DNA of 64,000 bases from Marmoricola sp. URHB0036 (GTDB lineage Bacteria > Actinomycetota > Actinomycetes > Propionibacteriales > Nocardioidaceae). Made by a program: the position numbers and the translations under genes. The stretch is taken from positions 146,432-210,431 of the forward strand of contig NZ_AUEP01000011.1 of the NCBI RefSeq assembly GCF_000426045.1. The letters run 5' to 3'. The notes beneath the pieces were generated by a model, which was given only the letters and a program-made list of their open reading frames with translations, was not told the origin of the DNA and searched no databases. Below, piece after piece: positions 1 through 8,516 of the stretch (position 1 is the stretch's first letter; every line of letters starts with the position of its first letter).

Positions 1-616
1 GCACCTGGTACTTGAGGTCGAGCAGGCCCTCGTCGCAGTGCAGCTCGAGGGCCAGCTCGGAAGCCTGCGTCACCGGCGCCACCTCCTCGTCGATCAGGAT
101 GCCGAGCTGCCGGTGGAGGTCTTCCCACTCGGCCTGGAACTCGGGGGTCGTCGTCGCGTACCAGAGGGCGCCCGAGCGGCCGGTGCGGCGCCAGGCCTCG
201 GTGACCCAGGCCGAGACGGTCTGGTGGTCAGGGTGGCCGGTCATGCCGTCGGGCCCGAAGGTGACGATGACGGCGGGGCGGGTGCGCTCGATCAGCGCGA
301 CGACCTGGGCGACCCCGGCCTCGAACGGTACGTCGGTCAGGGAGCCGTCGGCGTGGCCGAGCCACTGGTGGTCGTCGACGCCGATGAGCCCGAGGCTCTC
401 GAGGAGCTCCTGCGCCCGGATCCCGGCCAGCTTCTCCGGTGGCCAGGTGTCGGGGTCGGGGGTGCCGTGCTCGCCACGGGTGGCGGTCGCGACGGCGACC
501 CGGCCGCTGGCCCGGCGTACGGACGCCATCAGGGCGGACGACAGGTAGGCCTCGTCGTCGGGGTGGGCCCAGACGCCGAGCAGCGAGTCGATGTCGGTGA
601 TCGTCGTGGTCTCCAT
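1..616 (-). CDS. PIG-L family deacetylase (C-terminus cut by window edge)
   Basis: Zn-dependent N-deacetylase of the LmbE/PIG-L family, to which mycothiol enzymes MshB and Mca also belong. The reverse-strand reading has VWAHPDDEAYLSS near the N-terminus (the metal-binding HPDDE motif) and, further on, TFGPDGMTGHPDHQT, which supplies the family's second histidine motif. I chose ATG at 616 because GGAG lies 7 nt upstream; an in-frame GTG at 631 is possible. About 205 codons are present and the frame runs off the left edge. The substrate cannot be told from sequence. It is divergent from the MaoC-like gene, and its promoter carries the GGGAAG repeats described separately. Confidence 0.85.
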   Translation of the reverse strand, partial: METTTITDIDSLLGVWAHPDDEAYLSSALMASVRRASGRVAVATATRGEHGTPDPDTWPPEKLAGIRAQELLESLGLIGVDDHQWLGHADGSLTDVPFEAGVAQVVALIERTRPAVIVTFGPDGMTGHPDHQTVSAWVTEAWRRTGRSGALWYATTTPEFQAEWEDLHRQLGILIDEEVAPVTQASELALELHCDEGLLDLKYQV

Positions 617-654
617 CAGGTGCTCCGTCACGATTCTCACCCCACCCCGACCGG

Positions 655-681
655 CTTCCCCAGTCCTTCCCACCCGTTCCC
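655..681 (-). promoter_or_regulatory. GGGAAG direct repeats upstream of the PIG-L gene
   Basis: Three TTCCC units on the + strand start at 656, 667 and 677 (spacing 11 and 10 bp), so they read as GGGAA units towards the deacetylase. After the last unit come 9 nt and TGGGGT, a weak -10. The layout matches three other promoters in the first 8 kb; a SARP/BTAD site is inferred. Confidence 0.45.
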
Positions 682-693
682 CCGACCGAGGGA

Positions 694-725
694 GGAAGGT
701 CGTGGGAAGCCGGTCGCGGCAGACT
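694..725 (+). promoter_or_regulatory. GGAAG direct repeats and -10 of the MaoC-like gene
   Basis: GGAAG occurs at 694-698 and 705-709, 11 bp apart. Nine nt after GGGAAGC lies CAGACT (720-725), a plausible -10. The ATG at 734 is only 8 nt further, so the transcript may be leaderless. The spacing equals that at the OsmC promoter. Confidence 0.5.
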
Positions 726-733
726 CCGGGAGC

Positions 734-1165
734 ATGAGCACACATGTGGGCGCGGTTGCGCGCCGTACCAGGAAGATCACCCAGCGCGACATCGAGCTGT
801 TCACCGAGATCAGCGGTGACCGCAACCCGATCCACTACGACGAGGACCTGGCCGCGCAGTCACGCTTCGGCAAGGTCGTCGTCCAGGGCGGGGTCACCTC
901 GGGCCTGCTAAACGCCGTGGTGGCCGAGGAGCTCCCCGGACCCGGCAGCGTCTTCCTCGAGGTCTCGTGGAAGTTCCGGGCGCCGGTCAGCCCGGGCGAG
1001 GAGATCACTGCCGAAGTGACGGCCACCAGCGTCCGCGAGGACAAGCCGATCACCACCCTCGACTGCAGGATCACCAACCAGGACGGCGTCGTGGTGCTGG
1101 ACGGGACCGCGGTGGTCTGGCGTGACCCGGTGGTGGCCGAATCCGTCGAATCGGACCCTTCCTGA
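734..1165 (+). CDS. MaoC-like (hot-dog fold) dehydratase
   Basis: A 143-residue single hot-dog domain of the MaoC/R-specific enoyl-CoA hydratase type. The hydratase signature is clear: ITQRDIELFTEISGDRNPIHYD holds the Asp/His dyad (GDRNPIHYD), followed by a glycine-rich stretch VVVQGGVTSGLL. The likely reaction is hydration of a 2-enoyl-CoA or a related thioester. The frame is open far upstream, but that part is antisense to the deacetylase; the ATG at 734 directly follows a good -10, which decides the start. It is transcribed towards the OsmC/flavoprotein genes and probably shares their regulator. Confidence 0.85.
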   Translation: MSTHVGAVARRTRKITQRDIELFTEISGDRNPIHYDEDLAAQSRFGKVVVQGGVTSGLLNAVVAEELPGPGSVFLEVSWKFRAPVSPGEEITAEVTATSVREDKPITTLDCRITNQDGVVVLDGTAVVWRDPVVAESVESDPS

Positions 1166-1179
1166 CCGCGGAATCCGCA

Positions 1180-1212
1180 GGGAAGGCCGCGGGAAGGCTC
1201 GGTTTCTAGCGT
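1180..1212 (+). promoter_or_regulatory. Tandem GGGAAGG box and -10 upstream of the OsmC-like gene
   Basis: GGGAAGG at 1180-1186 and again at 1191-1197, an exact heptamer repeat with 4-nt spacer (11-bp period). Nine nt later is TAGCGT (1207-1212), the likely -10. SARP-family regulators are known to bind heptamer repeats with 11-bp period just upstream of the -10; the BTAD gene at 4442 is the obvious candidate binder. Confidence 0.6.
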
Positions 1213-1266
1213 CCTCCGTGACACATCAACAGGTCGGAGCATCCGGCCGTCACAGGAGGAACACCC

Positions 1267-1839
1267 ATGAGCGTCACCACCGAGAACCCCAGCATCAACG
1301 GCGTCGACGTCGCCACCCTGTTCGCGACCCTCGACGCGGTCAAGGGCCAGCACGAGATCGCGAAGTTCCAGTTCCGCGCCACCACCCAGTGGGTCAGCGG
1401 GACGCACAGCCGGTCGACGTACTCCGGCTTTTTCGGCGCGATGCAGGAGATGCAGCACGCCACCGAGACCGAGGTCGTCTCCGACCACCCGGCCGTGCTC
1501 GTCGGGACCGACATCGGCCCGACCCCGGTCGAGTACCTGCTGCACGCGATCTCCGCCTGCCTCACCTCGGGCATCGCGAACATCGCGTCGGCGCGAGGCG
1601 TCAAGCTGAACAGCGTCTCCTCGACCGTCGAGGGCGACATCAACCTGCTCGGCATCCTCGGGCTGGGCGACAGCTCGGTGCGCAACGGCTACGAGCAGAT
1701 CAAGGTCACCTTCCACATCGACGCCGACGCGGACGACGAGACGGTGCGTGGCCTGGTCGAGCAGTCGCGCAAGCGCTCTGCCGTGTACGACGCCCTCACC
1801 AACCCCACGTCGGTCGTCATCGACGTGGTCACGTCCTGA
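1267..1839 (+). CDS. OsmC-like protein lacking the second cysteine
   Basis: 190 residues, OsmC/Ohr fold. The usual central helix motif is present around residues 92-102 (HAISACLTSG, Cys98). The second redox cysteine, expected in the C-terminal helix near residue 172, is alanine (KRSAVYDALTNP), so thiol peroxidase chemistry of the Ohr type looks unlikely; other OsmC-like proteins also lack it. A strong ribosome site (CAGGAGGAACACCC) precedes the ATG. It heads a probable operon with the FAD oxidoreductase (33 nt downstream) and the FAD monooxygenase. Function unknown; association with flavin oxidation of a hydrophobic substrate is inference. Confidence 0.85.
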   Translation: MSVTTENPSINGVDVATLFATLDAVKGQHEIAKFQFRATTQWVSGTHSRSTYSGFFGAMQEMQHATETEVVSDHPAVLVGTDIGPTPVEYLLHAISACLTSGIANIASARGVKLNSVSSTVEGDINLLGILGLGDSSVRNGYEQIKVTFHIDADADDETVRGLVEQSRKRSAVYDALTNPTSVVIDVVTS

Positions 1840-1872
1840 ACCCTCCCCATCGGATCGAACAGGACGACTCCC

Positions 1873-3138
1873 ATGACCACCGTCGACACCGTCGTCATCG
1901 GCGCGGGCCACGCCGGCCTGGCCGTCAGCAGGCTGCTCAGCGCCGCCGGCCGCGACCACGTCGTCCTCGACCGGGGACGCGTGGGCGAGCGCTGGCGCAC
2001 CGAACGCTGGGACTCCCTCCACCTGCTGACGCCGAGCTGGATGACGCGGCTGCCGGGCTGGAGCTACGAGGGGCCTGACCCCGACGGGTACCTCTCGGCC
2101 GGCGCGTTCGTCGACCACCTCGAGGCGTACGCCGCCTCGTTCGGCGCCCCCGTCGAGGGCGGTACGACGGTGGAGCAGGTCCGCGTCTCGGGTGGCGGCG
2201 GCAGCAGGTACGCCGTCGCGACGGACCGTGGGACCTGGCAGGCGGACAACGTCGTCATCGCGACCGGACCCCACGGGATCCCCCGGATCCCCGCTGGTCT
2301 GGCTCGCGACGACGTGTTCACCTCCAGCGAGTACCGCAACCCCGGCCAGCTCCCCGACGGCGGCGTGCTCGTCGTCGGGGCCTCGTCCTCAGGCGTGCAG
2401 ATCGCCGACGAGCTCACCCGCGCCGGACGCAAGGTCGTGCTCGCCGTCGGTCGGCACACCCGGATGCCGCGCCGATATCGCGGCGTGGACATCTTCTGGT
2501 GGCTGGAGACCACCGGACGGCTGGCCCGCAACATCGACGACATGCGCGACCCCGTCGCCGCCCGGCAGGAGCCCTCGCTCCAGCTGATGGGAGGCGCCTG
2601 CACACAGCGGTCGGCGCCCGACATCGACCTCGGGCTGCTCCAGGCGCGCGGAGTGCGGCTGGCCGGACGCCTCACGAGGGTGTCGGGTCGGATGGCCGAG
2701 TTCGGCGACGACCTCGTCGACAACGTGGCCGACGCCGATCAGGCGATGCACCGCTTGCTGGGGCGGGTCGACGCCTTCGTCGAGCGCTCCGGGCTCACCC
2801 GCGAGGTGTGGCCCGGGGTCTGGCCGACTCCTGTGCGCATCGATCCACAGCCGAGGCGGCTCGACCTGCGGGCCGAGGGCATCGGCTCCGTCGTCGTCGC
2901 CGCCGGCTTCCGGCCGCACCACCCCTGGCTGCGGCTGCCCGTCACGGGACCGGACGGCAGCATCCGCCAGCACCGCGGCGTCACCGCTGCCCCGGGCGTC
3001 TACACCGTGGGCCAGCGCTTCCAGCACCGACGCGACTCCCACCTGATCGACGGCGCCCGGCACGACGCACGCGACGTCGTCCGGCACCTGCTCGGCGAAG
3101 GGGCTGACTGCCGGTCGATCGAGGAGTCCCTGACATGA
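1873..3138 (+). CDS. FAD/NAD(P)-dependent oxidoreductase, flavin-monooxygenase-like
   Basis: 421 residues. An N-terminal FAD Rossmann motif VVIGAGHAG (residues 8-16) is followed by GERWRTERWDSLHLLTP, which resembles CzcO/FMO-type monooxygenases. A second nucleotide fold begins at VLVVGASSSGVQIADEL (about 165-181) for NAD(P)H. The end has VYTVGQRFQHRRDSHLIDG, where a GD/G-x-R motif normally contacts flavin. Likely oxygenates or oxidises a small organic substrate in the cytosol. Sits between the OsmC-like and FAD monooxygenase genes with short gaps (33 and 61 nt), so co-transcription is likely. Confidence 0.85.
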   Translation: MTTVDTVVIGAGHAGLAVSRLLSAAGRDHVVLDRGRVGERWRTERWDSLHLLTPSWMTRLPGWSYEGPDPDGYLSAGAFVDHLEAYAASFGAPVEGGTTVEQVRVSGGGGSRYAVATDRGTWQADNVVIATGPHGIPRIPAGLARDDVFTSSEYRNPGQLPDGGVLVVGASSSGVQIADELTRAGRKVVLAVGRHTRMPRRYRGVDIFWWLETTGRLARNIDDMRDPVAARQEPSLQLMGGACTQRSAPDIDLGLLQARGVRLAGRLTRVSGRMAEFGDDLVDNVADADQAMHRLLGRVDAFVERSGLTREVWPGVWPTPVRIDPQPRRLDLRAEGIGSVVVAAGFRPHHPWLRLPVTGPDGSIRQHRGVTAAPGVYTVGQRFQHRRDSHLIDGARHDARDVVRHLLGEGADCRSIEESLT

Positions 3139-3199
3139 GTTCACCCCACGCTGTTCTCCCCCGCTTCGCTCCCCCGAACAACACCGCGGGGACCCCGAA

Positions 3200-4411
3200 G
3201 TGAGGACCTTTGACGTCGTCGTCGTCGGCGGACGAGTAGCGGGAGCATCGACTGCCCTCCTGCTCGCCCGGGCCGGCGTCAAGGTCGCCGTCGTGGAGCG
3301 CGCTGGCCGAGGCGTCGACACGGTGTCCACGCACGGACTGATGCGGGCCGGAGTCCTCCAGCTCTCGCGCTGGGAGCTGCTCGATCGTCTCGTGGCCGCC
3401 GGCACCCCGCCCATCACCCGCACCGTCTTCCACTACAGCGACGGCGACCACGTGCAGGTCTCGATCCGCCCCAGCCCCGGGGTGGACGCGCTCTACGCGC
3501 CGCGACGCACGGTGCTCGACCGGATCCTGGTCGAGGCCGCCGAGGAGTCCGGCGCCGTGGTGCTGCACGACACCGCAGTCACCGCGCTCCTGCAGTCACC
3601 GGACGGCCGGGTTCGTGGCGTCGTCGCCCAGGACGATCGCGGCGTGCGCTTCGAGCTCGAGGCAGCGCTCACCGTCGGTGCCGACGGGATCCGGTCGCTG
3701 GTCGCCCAGCAGACGGGAGCGCCCACCATCCACCAGGGGAGTACGGCGAGCGCGGTGCTCTACCGCTACATCCGCGGACTCGACGCGGACGGCTACGAAT
3801 GGGCCTACGGCGACGGCGCCGGCGCCGGACTGCTGCCCACCAACGACCAGGCCACCTGTGTCTTCGTCGGGACGACTCCCGAGCGGATGCGCCGACTGCG
3901 GCGGTCGGGCCGGGAGCAGGCCTTCGCCACCCTGCTCACGGCTGCGGCCCCGGCGCTCGTCGACCGCGTGCTCGACACGGTCGACTGGAGCCCGATGAAG
4001 GGATGGGCCGGCATCCCCGGACACCTCCGTCAGTCGTGGGGCCCGGGCTGGGCCCTGGTCGGCGACGCCGGCTACTACAAGGACCCGATCACCACGCACG
4101 GGATGTCGGACGGGCTGCGCGACGCCGAGCTGCTCGCCGACTCGGTCCTCGAGGTGCTCGCCGGCACCCCGGAGCCGATCGCCCTGGCGGCGTACCAGGA
4201 GGTCCGCGACCGGCTGTCGATGCGGCTGTTCGCCGCCACCGAGGAGGTGGCGCGCTACGACTGGGACTGCCTGCGCGCCCGGGCGCTGCTGCGCACCGTG
4301 AGCTCGGCGATGAGCGACGAGGTGGACCACCTCCAGGCATTGCCCGATCGGCGAGTCGGGCCCGGTATCGCCGCTTTCATCCCCACTGACAACGTCGACC
4401 GGGCTGGCTAG
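3200..4411 (+). CDS. FAD-dependent monooxygenase (PHBH fold)
   Basis: 403 residues from GTG at 3200. It has VVVVGGRVAGASTALLLARAG at the N-terminus (dinucleotide fold; GxGxxG slightly altered to GGRVAG), a mid-domain LTVGADGIRSLVA (the DG motif binding FAD/NAD(P)H) and GWALVGDAGYYKDPITTHGMSDGLRDAELLA (GD motif for FAD ribityl). This is the aromatic hydroxylase/geranylgeranyl reductase superfamily. The substrate is unknown. The gene ends 30 nt before the BTAD regulator and probably completes the OsmC-led operon. Confidence 0.85.
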   Translation: MRTFDVVVVGGRVAGASTALLLARAGVKVAVVERAGRGVDTVSTHGLMRAGVLQLSRWELLDRLVAAGTPPITRTVFHYSDGDHVQVSIRPSPGVDALYAPRRTVLDRILVEAAEESGAVVLHDTAVTALLQSPDGRVRGVVAQDDRGVRFELEAALTVGADGIRSLVAQQTGAPTIHQGSTASAVLYRYIRGLDADGYEWAYGDGAGAGLLPTNDQATCVFVGTTPERMRRLRRSGREQAFATLLTAAAPALVDRVLDTVDWSPMKGWAGIPGHLRQSWGPGWALVGDAGYYKDPITTHGMSDGLRDAELLADSVLEVLAGTPEPIALAAYQEVRDRLSMRLFAATEEVARYDWDCLRARALLRTVSSAMSDEVDHLQALPDRRVGPGIAAFIPTDNVDRAG

Positions 4412-4441
4412 CGTGGGGACGGTTGGAAAGGACGGCTCGCC

Positions 4442-7400
4442 GTGACCATCGAACTGCGGCTGCTCGGGGGCTTCGAGGCCACCGTGGACGGGGTCCCGGT
4501 CGCGCCCGAGCAGTGGACCCGCCGACAGGCCGCGTCGCTGGTCAAGGTGCTGGCCCTGGCGCCTGGGCGTCGGTTGCACCGTGAGCAGGTCATCGAGGCC
4601 CTCTGGCCCCGGGCCAGCATCGAGGCGGCCGGCCCACGTCTGCACAAGGCGGCCCACTACGCGCGCCGTGCCCTCGGTGGCGACGGGTCGGCGGTGCTGC
4701 TGCGCAACGACATGGTGGCACTGCTGCCCGACGGCGACGTGCGCATCGACGTCGACGATTTCCGGCAGCGGGCGGCGCACGCCATCGAGGTGGGTACGCC
4801 GGAGGCAGCCAACCTCGTGCTCGCCGAGTACGACGGAGAGCTGCTCCCCGACGAGCTCTACGAGTCCTGGGCCGAGGATGCCCGCGACGTCGTACGGATG
4901 ACGCGTGTGGAGCTGCTGCGCCAGGCAGAGCGGTGGGACGACGTGCTCGCCGAGGACGCGACCGACGAGGCGGCCCACCTCGCCCTGATCAACGGGTACG
5001 CCGACCGCGGCGACGTGCGAGCAGCGCTGCGCCAGTTCGAGCGGCTCGACCACGCCTTGCTCCGCGAGCTCGGCACGACCCCCAGCCCCGAGGCCGAACG
5101 GTTGCGGGCGCGGCTGCACGCCGTGTCCGGCCGCACCGAGCACGCGAGCCAGGGCGTCCGGCTCGTCGGCCGCCGCACCGTCGGCGACCAGATCCGCGAG
5201 GCGATGGCACGCGCCGACCAGGGCCGGGGGAGCACCCTGTTGTTCTCCGGCCTCCCCGGGGTCGGCAAGACCGCCGTGATGGGACTGGCCGAGGCGCTCG
5301 CCCGCCAGCGCGACTGGCGCACCGGCCGCGGCACGGCGTCGGCCGTCGAAGGACCGTGGCCCTACGCGCCCGTGCTGGAGGCGTTCGGGGAGCTGTGCCG
5401 CAAGCATCCGGCGTTGTTGGACGGGCTCGACGACCGGTTCCGGCTCGAGATCGAGCGGGCCCTCTCCGGGCGGGACGTCAGCTGGACCGGCGAGTCCAGC
5501 CACCAGCGCCTGTTCGTCGCCGTGGCTGAGCTGATGCGACTGGCCGCGACCGGCCACGGGCTGCTGATCGTCGTCGACGACCTCCAGGACGCCGACGAGG
5601 CGTCGCTGCGACTGCTGCACTACCTGTCGCGGTGCGCCGTGACCGAGCCGGTGATCATCGCGGTGGCGCACCGACCCCGGGTCAGCGACACGGCGCAGCA
5701 GGTGGCCGAGAGCCTGGTACGTCGAGGCGCGGGCACGCGCATCGAGCTGGGGCCGCTCGACCACGCGGCCACCGGGCGGCTGCTCGCCGACCGCTTCCCG
5801 GACCTGTCGCCCGGGCAGGTCGAGGAGATCTCCCAGCTCAGTGGCGGGCTGCCGTTCTCGGCGCTGGAGCTGGCCGGCAACCCCGCTCCCGGCGGCGCCG
5901 TGCCCCTGCCGCCCCTGCCGGCGCCGACGGCCGAGACCTTCCAGCGGACGGCCCTGCTCGGCTCGGTGTTCACCACCGACGAGCTGATCGCCCTCTCGGG
6001 GGCCGACGAGGACACCTGCTACGAGCAGCTCGAGGCGGCGCTCTCGGCCGGTGTGGTCGAGCCGTCCGACGCCGGCTACCGGTTCCGGCACGCGCTGGTG
6101 CGGGAGCGGTTCATCAAGGCGATCCCGGCCAACCGCAAGGCCGAGGCGTGGCGTGAGGTCGCCGAGAGGATCAGCCGGCTCGGCGGTCCTCCTGCGCGGA
6201 TGGCGCACCTGTTCGTCGCGGCCGGACTGCCGTCACGCGCGGTGCCGTACGCCCTGCGGGCCATGGAGACCGCGGGGGCGCTCGGCGCCTACCGCGACGG
6301 GCTGAGCATGATCGACGCCGTCCGTGAGCACGCCGGCCCCGAGGAGCTGCCCCGTCTGCTCGCCCGTCGAGGAGACCTGCTCAACGCCCTCGGCGACCCG
6401 AGTGCCGTGGGTGCCTACCAGGAGGCGGTCGCGGTGACGACCGGCACCGAGCACCGCTTGGTGCGCGCGCGGCTGGCCCGCGCCGCCGCCTTCGCGGGCG
6501 AGCTCGACATCTCCCGCGAGGCGCTGGCGGGGCTCGAGGTGGAGGGCGACGCGGCCGACGGTCCGATCCTGCTGTCCCGTGGCAACCTCGCCTACTTCAG
6601 CGGCGACCTCGACACCGCGTGGGAGATCGCCAACCAGGGTCGGGCCTTCCTGAACTCCCCGGACGACCCGTGGCAGTTCATGGACCTGATCTCGTTGCAG
6701 GGGCTGGTGCTGCACAACCGGGGCGAGTGGTTCGAGCGGTTCCGCATGGAGCTCCGTCGTACTCGCGGCAAGCAGCGTCTCGCGACCGCGCTCTTCGACG
6801 CCCACCTCTGCGTGGCGGAGTACCTCCTCTACGGACCGGTGCCCTACCAGGAGGTGATCGACGAGTCCGAGGACCTGCTGCGGCACGCCGACCGGGCCGG
6901 GGCGCTGCGCGGCGTCGCCTTCGCACGGGCGCTGATGGGCGAGGCAGCGCTGCTGATGGGCGACCTCGACCGGGCCGAGCGCGAGCTGGTCGAGGCCGTC
7001 GACCTGCACCGCGACGTGGACGCACCGGCGGGTGAGGCGCACAGCCTGCAGCGCCTGGCCGAGGTCCGCCTCGAGCAGGGCGACAAGGAGGAGGCCAGGC
7101 GGCTGCTCGAACGTGCCCTGCCGATCGCGCGCTGGTCGGTGGTCGCCATGCACCTGCTGCAGCGCATCTACGGGACCATGATCCTCGCGGCTCCCGACGC
7201 CCAGTCCGCCCGCGCGCTGGTCGACCAGGCCGAGGCGACGCTGGGGGAGACCGATGCGTGCAGCTTCTGCGTGGTGATGCTGGCCGTCCCGTCGGCCATC
7301 GCGTGCGCGCAGGTCGGTGACCTCGAGGCCGCGCGTCACTACGCCGAGGTGGCCGAGACGTCCGCCGAGCGCTGGCCCGGCACTGCCTGGGCCGCAGCGG

Positions 7401-7561
7401 CGAAGGAGGCGCGGGCACACATCGCGCGAGCCGAGGACGACCCGGCCGAGTCCGAGCGCCTGCTGTCCGCGGCCGCGGCCGGCTTCCGGGCCGCGGGACA
7501 GCCGAGCGACGCCGCCCGCTGTGGCAGGCAGCTCGACGAGCTGCACGCCGTCACGGGCTAG
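4442..7561 (+). CDS. BTAD/AAA transcriptional regulator (SARP-like)
   Basis: 1039 residues from GTG. The first ~95 residues form an OmpR-type winged helix (RRQAASLVKVLALAPGRRL, REQVIEALWP), then a bacterial transcriptional activation domain to about 235 (HLALINGYADRGDVRAALRQFERL...LGTTPSPEAERL). A STAND/AAA ATPase follows: Walker A FSGLPGVGKTA near 270, Walker B LLIVVDDLQDAD near 375. The rest is TPR-like helices to the end. Such proteins bind direct repeats with 11-bp period near the -35; matching repeats lie upstream of four nearby genes. TAGCGT at 4409-4414 may be its own -10. Its stop overlaps the convergent 63-residue gene by 4 nt. Confidence 0.9.
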   Translation: MTIELRLLGGFEATVDGVPVAPEQWTRRQAASLVKVLALAPGRRLHREQVIEALWPRASIEAAGPRLHKAAHYARRALGGDGSAVLLRNDMVALLPDGDVRIDVDDFRQRAAHAIEVGTPEAANLVLAEYDGELLPDELYESWAEDARDVVRMTRVELLRQAERWDDVLAEDATDEAAHLALINGYADRGDVRAALRQFERLDHALLRELGTTPSPEAERLRARLHAVSGRTEHASQGVRLVGRRTVGDQIREAMARADQGRGSTLLFSGLPGVGKTAVMGLAEALARQRDWRTGRGTASAVEGPWPYAPVLEAFGELCRKHPALLDGLDDRFRLEIERALSGRDVSWTGESSHQRLFVAVAELMRLAATGHGLLIVVDDLQDADEASLRLLHYLSRCAVTEPVIIAVAHRPRVSDTAQQVAESLVRRGAGTRIELGPLDHAATGRLLADRFPDLSPGQVEEISQLSGGLPFSALELAGNPAPGGAVPLPPLPAPTAETFQRTALLGSVFTTDELIALSGADEDTCYEQLEAALSAGVVEPSDAGYRFRHALVRERFIKAIPANRKAEAWREVAERISRLGGPPARMAHLFVAAGLPSRAVPYALRAMETAGALGAYRDGLSMIDAVREHAGPEELPRLLARRGDLLNALGDPSAVGAYQEAVAVTTGTEHRLVRARLARAAAFAGELDISREALAGLEVEGDAADGPILLSRGNLAYFSGDLDTAWEIANQGRAFLNSPDDPWQFMDLISLQGLVLHNRGEWFERFRMELRRTRGKQRLATALFDAHLCVAEYLLYGPVPYQEVIDESEDLLRHADRAGALRGVAFARALMGEAALLMGDLDRAERELVEAVDLHRDVDAPAGEAHSLQRLAEVRLEQGDKEEARRLLERALPIARWSVVAMHLLQRIYGTMILAAPDAQSARALVDQAEATLGETDACSFCVVMLAVPSAIACAQVGDLEAARHYAEVAETSAERWPGTAWAAAAKEARAHIARAEDDPAESERLLSAAAAGFRAAGQPSDAARCGRQLDELHAVTG

Positions 7562-7749
7562 GCGACCGACGGGCGGATACGACGGGTGGCGTACCGCGCC
7601 AGCCGCTGGGAGAGGCTGGCTCGCTGCAGGGCGAGGTCGTAGGACTCCACCGGGCTGAGGCGCCGGCGCGAGCCGTCGGGCCGCAGGTCGCGGTTCAGGT
7701 CGTCCAGCCGGGTCTGGGCGATGGCGAAGGTGAGCATCGGGTGGTACAT
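7558..7749 (-). CDS. Small protein of unknown function (63 aa)
   Basis: Begins MYHPMLTFAIAQTRLDDLN and is rich in Arg and Leu, with a predicted helical C-terminus (LALQRASLSQRLARYATRR). Not recognised. The ATG at 7749 is preceded by AGGAG at an 8-nt spacing, stronger than for any upstream start in the frame. The stop codon overlaps that of the convergent BTAD gene. Its promoter region carries the same 11-bp repeats as the OsmC-like gene, which suggests it is a genuine target of that regulator rather than a chance frame. Confidence 0.7.
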   Translation of the reverse strand: MYHPMLTFAIAQTRLDDLNRDLRPDGSRRRLSPVESYDLALQRASLSQRLARYATRRIRPSVA

Positions 7750-7800
7750 GACTGTCTCCTGGTGGTGGTGGTTCCGTGGGGTCAACGCTGCTCCTGGCGC

Positions 7801-7828
7801 CTTCCGAAGGACTTCCCGGCGACTTACC
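7801..7828 (-). promoter_or_regulatory. Three 11-bp-spaced GGAAG-type repeats upstream of the small gene
   Basis: On the + strand CTTCCG, CTTCCC and CTTACC start at 7801, 7812 and 7823, exactly 11 bp apart, so on the - strand the units are GGTAAG, GGGAAG and CGGAAG. Nine nt after the last (CGGAAGG) is CAGCGT, a -10 at the same distance as TAGCGT in the OsmC promoter. Confidence 0.55.
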
Positions 7829-7836
7829 GGTGACTC

Positions 7837-8454
7837 TCAGCGGTGGGGAGGCGAGGAAGGTTCCGGGAAGGGAGCCGCTGCTGCCACGAGGTCGCGGCGG
7901 TAGGCGATCACCGGAATCGGGTCGTATCCGTCGAAGCCGTAGTGCTGGGCGAGGTCCACGTCGTACGCCGGAGCCCGGACGTAGCCGAGCCCGTCGTACA
8001 GCGCGATGGCCGAGCGCATGAACCCAGCCGTGTGGAAGGCGAAGACGGGGGAGCGGTCGGCGCGCGCGAGCCGCTCGCACGCGGCGATGAGTGCCCGGGC
8101 GACGCCGCGTCCCCGAGCGGCCGGGTGTGCCGCCAGGGCACGTCCGCTCGCCCACCCGGAGGGAAAGCCGAAACCGAGTGTCCCCGCGTCGGGGTAGAAG
8201 GCGGCGGAACCGACGATCCTGCCGTCGGCCTCGGCGACGAGCAGGGGTCCGTGGGCCGCGTGCCGGTCCAGGTCGAGCAGGTCTGCGAGGTAGTGGCGGA
8301 ACACCGGTGCAGGCACGTGCGGTGCGTAGGGCAGGTAGGCCGCCAGCAACAGGAAGCGGACCGCGGCGTGGTCGCGAGGTCGCGCGCGGCGTACTCGAAG
8401 GGCCGTGGCGGTCGTCGTGGTGGAGATCGAGTGCTGAGGGGGCAGGGATGGCAT
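7837..8454 (-). CDS. GNAT family N-acetyltransferase
   Basis: 205 residues from ATG at 8454 (GAGGA about 9 nt upstream; an upstream ATG at 8496 has no ribosome site). Acetyl-CoA binding motif A is seen as AAHPAARGRGVARALIAACERLA (R-G-x-G-x-A), and motif B as HTAGFMRSAIALYDGLGYVRAP. Likely transfers an acetyl group from acetyl-CoA to an amine; acceptor unknown. The last ~15 residues are Pro/Ser-rich. It lies between the small unknown gene and the LAL regulator, all on the - strand. Confidence 0.85.
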   Translation of the reverse strand: MPSLPPQHSISTTTTATALRVRRARPRDHAAVRFLLLAAYLPYAPHVPAPVFRHYLADLLDLDRHAAHGPLLVAEADGRIVGSAAFYPDAGTLGFGFPSGWASGRALAAHPAARGRGVARALIAACERLARADRSPVFAFHTAGFMRSAIALYDGLGYVRAPAYDVDLAQHYGFDGYDPIPVIAYRRDLVAAAAPFPEPSSPPHR

Positions 8455-8516
8455 GACGGTGGTCCTCGCTGGTGGCGGCGTGTCAGGGAGTGGCACGCCG
8501 CGCGCAGCGAGGGCGT

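Noticed and set aside
38..733. N-terminal extension of the MaoC-like frame
   Set aside because: It is antisense to the PIG-L deacetylase, which has HPDDE and GHPDH motifs; the MaoC start at 734 follows a fitting -10.
3596..6208. Long open frame on the - strand (870 codons) opposite the FAD monooxygenase and BTAD genes
   Set aside because: High-GC antisense shadow: composition is Gly/Arg/Val/Gln-rich with no domain, while both + strand genes have clear motifs.
7855..7870. Another GGAAG pair with 11-bp spacing on the + strand
   Set aside because: It lies in the end of the GNAT coding region and points into it, with no gene to drive; chance or coding bias is as likely.
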